DNA of 10,015 bases from Chitinophaga pinensis. GTDB taxonomy: Bacteria; Bacteroidota; Bacteroidia; Chitinophagales; Chitinophagaceae. Position 1 is the stretch's first letter; each line of letters starts with the position of its first letter. A program made the translations under genes and the position numbers. The notes below the pieces were generated by a model. It had not been told where the DNA came from. It worked only from the letters and a program-made list of their open reading frames with translations, and did not search any database. The stretch lies in contig CALPKD020000023.1 of NCBI GenBank assembly GCA_943324055.2, positions 1-10,015 of the forward strand. The letters run 5' to 3'. This document shows positions 1 through 6,340 of the stretch, one piece after another.

Positions 1-447
1 ATAAAAAATATCTCTCGTTATTCTGTAAAAATGCGCAATAACGCTGGAGGACATTATAACCATGAATTATTTTGGCAAGTAATGAAGCCTGCGCCATCGA
101 TGGCTCCTAAGGGTGCATTAGCCGAAGCCATTGTAAAAGCCTATGGTTCCTTTGCCGATTTTCAAAAGGCATTTGGAGAAGCTGCTAAAAGTAGATTTGG
201 TAGCGGCTGGGCTTGGTTACTTATCAAAAACGATGGCAGCCTTGCAATAAGTTCTACACCGAATCAAGACAATCCACTGATGGACATTGCCGAGACTCCA
301 GGTTTCCCTTTACTGGGACTAGATGTTTGGGAGCATGCTTACTATTTGAAATATCAAAACAAGCGCCCCGACTACATTAACAACTGGTGGAATTTAGTGA
401 ATTGGGAATTTGTTGAAAAAAGATATATTGCTTCAAGCAAAGCTTAG
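1..447 (+). CDS. sodA: Superoxide dismutase, Mn-type (C-terminal part; 5' end outside the window)
   Basis: This enzyme converts superoxide to oxygen and hydrogen peroxide. The frame is open from base 1, so the gene starts upstream; the ATG at 31 is internal. The visible 148 residues begin late in the N-terminal helical domain. [13 protein letters not shown] (visible residues 13-25) carries the second metal histidine (H21). DVWEHAYY carries the other two visible ligands, D108 and H112. The first metal histidine lies off the window. The Gly-Gly before the histidine and the Gln in NQDNPLM (Q89) are the pattern of Mn-type enzymes; Fe-type enzymes normally have Gln at the first place instead. Metal choice is inferred from these residues only, and a cambialistic enzyme is possible. 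The C-terminal [18 protein letters not shown] is typical and the end looks complete. No signal peptide can be assessed. The gene is followed after 36 bases by a cation transporter. Confidence 0.95.
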   Translation: MKNISRYSVKMRNNAGGHYNHELFWQVMKPAPSMAPKGALAEAIVKAYGSFADFQKAFGEAAKSRFGSGWAWLLIKNDGSLAISSTPNQDNPLMDIAETPGFPLLGLDVWEHAYYLKYQNKRPDYINNWWNLVNWEFVEKRYIASSKA

Positions 448-483
448 CCTGTTCATTTTTAATTTATAACACCTACCCTCTAA

Positions 484-1467
484 GTGCATACCTCTAAACA
501 GAATTTAAAAATTCAATTTTTTGTAACGTCTTTAAGCATTGTTTTATTTGCGCTTAAATTTGTCGCTTATTTCATGACGCATTCCTTATCTGTTTTATCA
601 GATGCGTTGGAAAGTATCGTAAATGTGGTTGCAGGCTTAATTGGATTATATAGTTTGTATGTAGCTTCAAAGCCAAAAGACAAGGAGCATCCCTATGGAC
701 ATGGAAAAGCCGAGTTTGTTTCTGCAGCTTTTGAGGGAAGTTTAATCATTACAGCAGGTTGTATTATTTTATATGAGTCTATAATCACTTTTTTTGAACC
801 CACCACCTTACATGATTTAGGAAATGGAATCTGGGTTTTACTTTCCACTGCTATCTTAAATTTAGTTGCGGGATTAATCGCTAAAACAAAGGGTAAAAAA
901 AATAAGTCCTTGGCACTCGTTTCAAGTGGCCAGCATTTAATCATAGATAGTTACACCACTTTCGCAGTAGTATTTGGCATTGGCTTAGTTTTACTTACAA
1001 ACTACAATGGGATTGATGCAATCATTGCAATTTTAATGGGATTATGGATTATTTATAATGGATATAAAATCATTAGGGAATCCCTAGCAGGTATTATGGA
1101 TGAGGCAGATATGGCCTTATTAGAAAACGTGATTGCAGAATTAAACAAAGCAAGAGATGGGAAGTGGATTGACCTGCACAATTTACGTGTGATTAAATAT
1201 GGCGCACTAATGCATATTGACTGTCATTTAACTGTGCCTTGGTACTATAACGTAAATGAAGCTCATTTTGCTGTAGATGATTTTAGTGCACTGATTAAAA
1301 ATAAGTTTGGAGATAGTGTTGAATTTTTTATTCATACAGATGGGTGCATGCCTTTTAGTTGTCCTATTTGTACCATCGAAAATTGTGCACACCGAAAAGC
1401 TCCATTTAAACAAAAATTAGATTGGACAATGGAAAACGTCCTTTCCAATTTGAAACATCAATTATAA
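484..1467 (+). CDS. Cation diffusion facilitator family transporter with Cys-rich C-terminal tail
   Basis: Inner-membrane divalent metal/proton antiporter of the CDF family (COG0053-like), 327 residues. About six membrane segments can be placed, roughly at residues 10-30, 38-60, 80-100, 115-133, 155-172 and 175-193. They are followed by a cytoplasmic domain from about 205. The TM2 motif SDALESIVN (39-47) places E43 and N47 where Zn/Fe members usually have D/H and D. The TM5 motif H151-x3-D155 is intact. HPYGHGKAEF (69-78) is the conserved loop. The tail has four cysteines (C288, C293, C296, C301). The start is GTG: an in-frame TAA sits immediately before it (481-483), and the next ATG (residue 31) would delete TM1. 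No Shine-Dalgarno site is seen, so expression may depend on the upstream sod transcript. The metal (Zn, Fe, Mn, Cd or other) cannot be decided from sequence. Confidence 0.92.
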   Translation: MHTSKQNLKIQFFVTSLSIVLFALKFVAYFMTHSLSVLSDALESIVNVVAGLIGLYSLYVASKPKDKEHPYGHGKAEFVSAAFEGSLIITAGCIILYESIITFFEPTTLHDLGNGIWVLLSTAILNLVAGLIAKTKGKKNKSLALVSSGQHLIIDSYTTFAVVFGIGLVLLTNYNGIDAIIAILMGLWIIYNGYKIIRESLAGIMDEADMALLENVIAELNKARDGKWIDLHNLRVIKYGALMHIDCHLTVPWYYNVNEAHFAVDDFSALIKNKFGDSVEFFIHTDGCMPFSCPICTIENCAHRKAPFKQKLDWTMENVLSNLKHQL

Positions 1468-1494
1468 ATTAATTCCTAATAAATCTGAATTACA

Positions 1495-2865
1495 ATGAAC
1501 AGCTGGAAACAATATCAAGAAGAAAATAAAACGCGTTTTTTAGAGGAACTTTTAACATTACTTCGTATCCCAAGCATAAGTGCAAAAGCTGAAAATAAAG
1601 GAGATATGATCGTTTGCGCAAAAGCAGTTGAACAATCCTTAAAAGATGCAGGAGCACAGACCACTAAAATATATGAAACCGAAGGGCATCCGATTGTTTA
1701 TGGCGAAGTAATCATTGACCCTTCCTTCCCAACGGTATTGGTATATGGCCACTATGATGTGCAACCCGCTGATCCAATTGAATTGTGGAAGAGTGGCCCA
1801 TTTGATCCTACGATTATTGATGGTAAAATATTTGCAAGAGGCTCGTGTGATGATAAAGGACAATTTTATATGCACGTGAAGGCATTAGAAATAATGACTA
1901 AGACCAATACGTTATGCACGAACATGAAATTTGTTATTGAAGGGGAGGAAGAAATTGGCAGCCCTAACTTAGCCACTTTTGTAAAAGCAAACAAGGCGCT
2001 TTTAAAAGCGGATGTTATTTTAATAAGTGACACCGCAATGATTAGTATGGAGAACCCATCTATAGATATTGGCGTTAGAGGCTTAAGTTATATTGAGGTA
2101 GAAGTGACCGGCCCTAACCGTGATTTACATAGTGGTGTATATGGTGGTGCGGTAGCAAATCCAATCACCATCCTTGCTAAGATGATCGCATCTTGTCATG
2201 ACGAGAATAATCATATCACCATACCTGGTTTTTATGATGATGTTGTTGAGTCAACCCCAGCGGAGAGACAAAAAATGGCAGAAGCTCCATTTGATGAAAA
2301 CGAATTTAAAACGGACCTTGGTATTCAAAATGTGTGGGGAGAAAAAGGATACAGCACCAATGAGAGAACCGGCATTAGACCTACATTAGAAGTGAATGGC
2401 ATTTGGGGTGGTTATACAGGGGAAGGTGCAAAAACGGTATTGCCTTCAAAAGCATTTGCTAAAATATCCTGCAGACTAGTGCCCAATCAATCTTCTGAAA
2501 AAATCACAGAAAAGGTATTGGCGTATTTTAAAAAAATCGCACCCGACAATATTACTGTCACTGCTTTTGAACATCATGGAGGCGAACCTTATATGACACC
2601 AATTGATTCTCATGAATATAAAAGTGCAGCAAAAGCAATCGAAACTACTTTTGGCAAAGCACCTATTCCAGTAAGAGGTGGGGGAAGTATTCCAATTTGC
2701 GCATTGTTTGAAAAAGAATTAGGATTGAAAATTGTATTTATGGGATTTGGTTTGGATAGCGATAATTTACATAGCCCAAATGAGAAGTACGATATTTTTA
2801 ATTTTTACAAAGGCATTGAAACGATCCCTTACTTCCACCAATATTTTGCAGAGAAAAAATCCTAG
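1495..2865 (+). CDS. M20 family metallodipeptidase (CNDP2/DUG1-like)
   Basis: Cytosolic dinuclear metal (Zn or Mn) peptidase of family M20, expected to cleave dipeptides or short peptides. It has 456 residues, a usual length for this group. All catalytic positions are visible: H86 in YGHYDVQP, the bridging D119 in RGSCDDKGQ, the general base E152 and metal ligand E153 in EGEEEIGSPN, D179 in ISDT, and H426 in LHSPNEKYD. H212 in LHSGVYGGAV begins the lid/dimerisation domain (about 200-310), which contributes substrate contacts. R394-GGGSIP matches the substrate-binding loop of the family. There is no signal peptide. It ends three bases before the S4-domain gene, so the two are probably co-transcribed. 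The true substrate (general dipeptides, Cys-Gly or others) is unknown; 'beta-Ala-His dipeptidase' labels for such proteins are usually over-specific. Confidence 0.93.
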   Translation: MNSWKQYQEENKTRFLEELLTLLRIPSISAKAENKGDMIVCAKAVEQSLKDAGAQTTKIYETEGHPIVYGEVIIDPSFPTVLVYGHYDVQPADPIELWKSGPFDPTIIDGKIFARGSCDDKGQFYMHVKALEIMTKTNTLCTNMKFVIEGEEEIGSPNLATFVKANKALLKADVILISDTAMISMENPSIDIGVRGLSYIEVEVTGPNRDLHSGVYGGAVANPITILAKMIASCHDENNHITIPGFYDDVVESTPAERQKMAEAPFDENEFKTDLGIQNVWGEKGYSTNERTGIRPTLEVNGIWGGYTGEGAKTVLPSKAFAKISCRLVPNQSSEKITEKVLAYFKKIAPDNITVTAFEHHGGEPYMTPIDSHEYKSAAKAIETTFGKAPIPVRGGGSIPICALFEKELGLKIVFMGFGLDSDNLHSPNEKYDIFNFYKGIETIPYFHQYFAEKKS

Positions 2866-2868
2866 CAC

Positions 2869-3264
2869 ATGAAGGAAGCAGTTGAAAAGAAAGAAAAAGT
2901 TAGGCTAGATAAATATCTTTGGTCCATCCGCGTGTTCAAGACCCGTAGCCAAGCAACAGAGGCGATTGACAAAGGCCGCGTTAAGCTTAAAGGTGACAGC
3001 GTAAAAGCTTCAAGGAATGTAGTCGTGGGAGATGTTTATGACGCACGAACCGAACATAAGAACTGGACGCTCCGCGTAACCCAAGTTTTAGATAAACGTT
3101 TGGCATATGCCGAAGCTATTAAATATTACGAAGACCTTACCCCTGTTGAAGAATTGGAAAGGGTAAGGCAGGTAGCTGCTACTTTTCAAACAGGAAAAAG
3201 ATTAAGTAAAATTGGAAGGCCTACCAAAAAGAACAGACGAGATATAGGAGACTTCCTCGACTAA
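2869..3264 (+). CDS. hslR: S4-domain RNA-binding protein, Hsp15 family
   Basis: Small basic RNA-binding protein of 131 residues, close to the 133 of E. coli Hsp15. In E. coli, Hsp15 binds free 50S subunits that still carry a nascent chain and helps recycle stalled ribosomes. The S4 domain spans about residues 11-70, with VRLDKYLWSIRVFKTRSQA matching the Hsp15 signature. The C-terminal tail GRPTKKNRRDIGDF (116-129) matches the basic RRPDKKERRDLLRF-like end of Hsp15. The middle helix is KYYEDLTPVEELERVRQ. The ATG lies three bases after the peptidase stop, with no separate promoter, so translation is likely coupled to it. Family membership is clear; the exact role in Bacteroidota is inferred from the E. 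coli protein. Confidence 0.9.
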   Translation: MKEAVEKKEKVRLDKYLWSIRVFKTRSQATEAIDKGRVKLKGDSVKASRNVVVGDVYDARTEHKNWTLRVTQVLDKRLAYAEAIKYYEDLTPVEELERVRQVAATFQTGKRLSKIGRPTKKNRRDIGDFLD

Positions 3265-3303
3265 ATTAAAATCAGTATTTACACAAGTACATTTTCTTTA
3301 TTT

Positions 3304-3311
3304 TATATTTG
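3304..3311 (+). promoter_or_regulatory. Candidate -7 element for trmD
   Basis: TATATTTG fits the Bacteroidota -7 consensus TAnnTTTG exactly and ends only four bases before the trmD ATG. A -33 TTTG is not clear; the best upstream match is TTTACA at 3278-3283. With the usual distance to the transcription start, the mRNA would begin at or next to the ATG, so the message would be leaderless or nearly so. This is seen by motif only, and in such AT-rich DNA a chance match is possible. Confidence 0.45.
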
Positions 3312-3315
3312 CCCT

Positions 3316-3996
3316 ATGACCATCGAAATACTTTGCGCTGTACCAGAATTATTGGCTAGTCCTTTTGAACATAGCATTATGAAAAGGGCTCAGGAACGAG
3401 GCCTACTAAATATCAAGACGCATAACCTTAGGAAATGGGCTATTAACAAGCATGCTCAAATTGACGACTATCAATATGGTGGAGGTGCAGGTATGGTAAT
3501 GATGTGTGAGCCCCTTGCTAATGCAATTGATGAATTGCAATTGGAAGGAAAATTTGATGAAATTATTTTTGTAACCCCTGACGGTAAAAGATTTGAGCAA
3601 AAAGAAGCAAATACCCTTTCATTAAAAAACAGGGTTTTAATTATCTGTGGGCATTACAAGGGAATTGACCAACGTATTAGAGACTTATATGTTACTCAGG
3701 AAATATCCATTGGCGATTACGTTTTGAGTGGTGGCGAATTAGCAGCAGCTGTTATAATAGACGCAGTTGGTAGATTGATTCCAGGAGTGATTAACGACGA
3801 GACGTCGGCATTGACAGATTCGTTTCAAGACAATTTACTTGCTCCACCTGTCTACTCAAGACCAGCAGAATTTAGAGGACTTGCAGTTCCTCCTGTATTA
3901 CTTACGGGAGACCCTAAAAAAGTAGATGCTTGGAGGCAAGATCAAGCGCTTCAACGCACAAAGGACAGGCGACCTGACCTACTAACAAGGGAATAA
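3316..3996 (+). CDS. trmD: tRNA (guanine37-N1)-methyltransferase TrmD
   Basis: Essential SPOUT-class enzyme that uses SAM to methylate N1 of G37 next to the anticodon, which prevents +1 frameshifting. It has 226 residues, normal for Bacteroidota and shorter than the E. coli protein (255). The start MTIEILCAVPELLASPFEHS fits the family. QYGGGAGMVM (53-62) and the trefoil-knot SAM loops CGHYKGIDQRI (111-121) and IGDYVLSGGEL (132-142) are intact. R153 in GRLIPGV and the catalytic D168 in TDSF are present. The C-terminal domain has YSRPAEFRGLAVPPVLL and ends RRPDLL. One variation is TGDPKKVDAWR (197-207), where many homologues have SGNH or SGHH before the Trp-Arg. The gene is not in the rpsP-rimM-trmD-rplS arrangement of many bacteria; it has its own upstream gap and a terminator after it. 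Confidence 0.97.
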   Translation: MTIEILCAVPELLASPFEHSIMKRAQERGLLNIKTHNLRKWAINKHAQIDDYQYGGGAGMVMMCEPLANAIDELQLEGKFDEIIFVTPDGKRFEQKEANTLSLKNRVLIICGHYKGIDQRIRDLYVTQEISIGDYVLSGGELAAAVIIDAVGRLIPGVINDETSALTDSFQDNLLAPPVYSRPAEFRGLAVPPVLLTGDPKKVDAWRQDQALQRTKDRRPDLLTRE

Positions 3997-4015
3997 ACCA
4001 CTCAACCAACACTTT

Positions 4016-4043
4016 CGCATATTTTCAATAAATATGTGTTTTT
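4016..4043 (+). terminator. Intrinsic terminator after trmD
   Basis: An inverted repeat with left arm CGCATATTT (4016-4024), loop TCAAT and right arm AAATATGTG (4030-4038) makes a nine-base-pair stem with one G-U pair. It is followed at once by five T residues (4039-4043). It begins 20 bases after the trmD stop. The stem is AT-rich and so weak, but stem, short loop and T tract are all in the right order for termination on the + strand. Confidence 0.7.
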
Positions 4044-4058
4044 ACAATTGTGATTATT

Positions 4059-4066
4059 GATATTTG
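4059..4066 (+). promoter_or_regulatory. Candidate -7 element for the DUF5916 gene
   Basis: GATATTTG differs by one base from the TAnnTTTG consensus and lies six bases before the ATG at 4073. It sits just after the trmD terminator, where a new transcript must start if that terminator works. No convincing -33 TTTG is visible; the region there is the T tract of the terminator. The implied leader is very short or absent. Confidence 0.4.
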
Positions 4067-4072
4067 CACCCA

Positions 4073-6325
4073 ATGCAACCGAACTCTTTCCTATATAAAT
4101 CAATTGTTGGCGCTTGCTTTAGCATGCTATGCCTCCTGCAATCCACACAAGCCCAAGGCATTTCTGAATTTCAAAAAGAATACCAATTAAATATCCGACA
4201 AAGCGCATCCCCTATTAAAGTGGATGGTGTTTTAAATGAAGCATGTTGGGCCAACTCCGAAGTCGCTAGTAATTTTAAGAAAAAATACCCAAATGATATT
4301 GGGGAAGCGAAAAGGAAAACAGAAGTTCGATTCACATTTGATGATAAAAATATTTACTTTGCTTGCAAGGTGTTTGATAGTGGAAATTACATTTCAACCA
4401 GCTTAAAGAGAGATGCAGGTCACGATGGCAATGATGGAATAGGTATTATTTTAGACCCACTCAATCAAAAATCAAACGGATTCTTTTTTGTGGTAAGCGC
4501 CTTGAATGTTCAATCCGAAGATCAGGTATCAAGTAATGGGAACCAACCTTCGTGGAGTTGGGATACAAAATGGACTTCCGCAACAAAAGATTATGGCGAT
4601 TATTGGGTTGCCGAAATGATGATTCCTTTTAAATCTATTCGATTTGATCCCAAGCAAAAATTTTGGGGCATCAATTTTTTAAGAATGGATGCGAAAAATA
4701 ATGAATATAGCACTTGGGCAAAAGTGCCTCAAAATTTTAGAAGCTATGGACTAGGCTATATGGGTGTGCTTAATTGGGAAAATGCACCGCCAAAGAATTC
4801 AAAGAACATCATCTTCCTTCCATATATCACAGGAAATACTACTGAAGATAGAGAACAGGTAACACCTACAAATGGCGCATCCCTTATTACAAAGGGCAGT
4901 GCTGGCTTTGATGCAAAGGTGGCGCTCAATTCATCCTTGAATGTAGACTTAACCGTAAACCCCGATTTCTCTCAGGTGGAAGCAGACCAACAAGTAACTA
5001 ATTTAACTCGTTTCAGTATTTTCCTTCCGGAGAAAAGAAATTTTTTTATAGAGAACTCGGATTTGTTTTCAAATTTTGGCATCCCTCCGGTTAGACCCTT
5101 TTATTCGAGATCCATTGGCTTAAATAAAGCCGGAGAAAAAATTCCGATCTTATTTGGCGCAAGGCTTTCTGGTAATTTAACCCCCAGGATAAGGATTGGT
5201 GCAATGGATATGCAAACAGGGCGTCAGGGTGATTATTCACCAGAAAATTTTTCAGCAATCACTTTGCAAAAAAGAGTGTTTGATCAGTCCGTCATTAGGG
5301 CCTATTTCTTAAACCGGGAAAATTACATATCTGCAGCCGAAGAAAAGAAAAATCCACTGGACAGATATGGTCGTAATGCAGGCATAGACTATAACTACAC
5401 CAAACCGGATGGGACCGCCGGCGCTTGGATTAGTTATCATCAATCTATTAAAGCAACGATTAATTCGCTTGATAGCTATGTAGACGCTGGATTTTCAAGC
5501 AATAAACGAAATTATGCGTATGTGTTTGAAGTAGGTAATATTGGCAAGAATTTTTACACAGATATGGGTTATGTGGAGCGCATTAATAACTATGATGCAT
5601 TAAAAGACACCACGATACGTGTTGGATATAAAAACATATATGCACAAGCCTCCTATAAAACAACACCCCTAAAAGGACAGATTGGAAAGTTTGAATTAAC
5701 AGTCGAACAATACGCTGTCTTTAATCCTAACAATAGTTTAAACCAAGCAGATTTTAGTTTAAGTGCGAATGCCGATTATAAAAATACTTCAATTTTGAAG
5801 CTTGAGCTATCCAATACGAATCTCAATTTATTGTACCCAACTTCAATTACAGGAGCAACTCCGCTTCCTGCTATCAATTACAATTATTCACAATTGCAAT
5901 TGGTGTATTATTCTGATATGCGAAAACCCTTTGGGTGGAATGCCGATATGACTTACGGGCAATTTTACAATGGCATGGTCAGTGGTGCATCTGTAGGTAT
6001 ACAATGGAGAAATCAACCACATTTAAAACTTGCAATGCGTGCGGAATTTAACAATATTGTGCTTCCTAGCCCCTATGGAAGCACCAATTTACTACTGATT
6101 GCACCAAGACTTGAATGGAACTTTAACACCCAATTATTTTGGAGTACTTTTGTACAGTATAACACACAGAGTAATAATTTCAATATTAATAGTCGACTCC
6201 AATATAGGTTCAAACCAATGAGTGACTTTTTCTTAGTGTACACAGATAACTATTTTACAGACCCTTTATTTAAAAATAAAAACAGGGCCTTAGTCTTTAA
6301 ATTTAGCTACTGGTTTAATTTATAA
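4073..6325 (+). CDS. CBM9-like / DUF5916 outer-membrane beta-barrel protein
   Basis: Predicted outer-membrane protein of 750 residues; its role is not established. A signal peptide covers about residues 1-27 (charged start, hydrophobic VGACFSMLCLL, cleavage near STQA/QG). Residues about 40-235 form a CBM9-like beta-sandwich (IKVDGVLNEACW at the start, then YWVAEMMIPFKSIRF and WGINFLRMDA). The rest is DUF5916, marked by NPDFSQVEADQQVTNLTRF, then LPEKRNFFIENSDLF and FYSRSIG, followed by many amphipathic strands that end in FKFSYWFNL, as expected of a barrel. I chose the ATG at 4073. An in-frame TTG at 4064 is upstream, but it lies inside the promoter-like TATTTG and adds only three residues. 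No SusC/SusD partners or glycoside hydrolases are nearby, so a sugar-related role is only suggested by the CBM9-like fold. Adenine deaminase follows after 15 bases. Confidence 0.88.
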   Translation: MQPNSFLYKSIVGACFSMLCLLQSTQAQGISEFQKEYQLNIRQSASPIKVDGVLNEACWANSEVASNFKKKYPNDIGEAKRKTEVRFTFDDKNIYFACKVFDSGNYISTSLKRDAGHDGNDGIGIILDPLNQKSNGFFFVVSALNVQSEDQVSSNGNQPSWSWDTKWTSATKDYGDYWVAEMMIPFKSIRFDPKQKFWGINFLRMDAKNNEYSTWAKVPQNFRSYGLGYMGVLNWENAPPKNSKNIIFLPYITGNTTEDREQVTPTNGASLITKGSAGFDAKVALNSSLNVDLTVNPDFSQVEADQQVTNLTRFSIFLPEKRNFFIENSDLFSNFGIPPVRPFYSRSIGLNKAGEKIPILFGARLSGNLTPRIRIGAMDMQTGRQGDYSPENFSAITLQKRVFDQSVIRAYFLNRENYISAAEEKKNPLDRYGRNAGIDYNYTKPDGTAGAWISYHQSIKATINSLDSYVDAGFSSNKRNYAYVFEVGNIGKNFYTDMGYVERINNYDALKDTTIRVGYKNIYAQASYKTTPLKGQIGKFELTVEQYAVFNPNNSLNQADFSLSANADYKNTSILKLELSNTNLNLLYPTSITGATPLPAINYNYSQLQLVYYSDMRKPFGWNADMTYGQFYNGMVSGASVGIQWRNQPHLKLAMRAEFNNIVLPSPYGSTNLLLIAPRLEWNFNTQLFWSTFVQYNTQSNNFNINSRLQYRFKPMSDFFLVYTDNYFTDPLFKNKNRALVFKFSYWFNL

Positions 6326-6340
6326 TTTCAATTTTGGACA

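Noticed and set aside
693..944. 83-codon reading frame on the - strand
   Set aside because: Lies wholly inside the transporter gene antisense to it, and its translation resembles no protein family.
1074..1086. Perfect inverted repeat TAGGGA-A-TCCCTA
   Set aside because: Lies inside the transporter coding sequence, has a one-base centre that cannot form an RNA loop, and appears once only.
1228..1413. 61-codon reading frame on the - strand
   Set aside because: Antisense to the 3' part of the transporter gene, with no recognisable protein features.
1639..1875. 78-codon reading frame on the - strand
   Set aside because: Antisense shadow of the M20 peptidase, over its catalytic motifs.
4064..4072. 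TTG start three codons upstream for the DUF5916 protein
   Set aside because: The TTG is part of the promoter-like TATTTG, and the ATG at 4073 gives a normal signal peptide.
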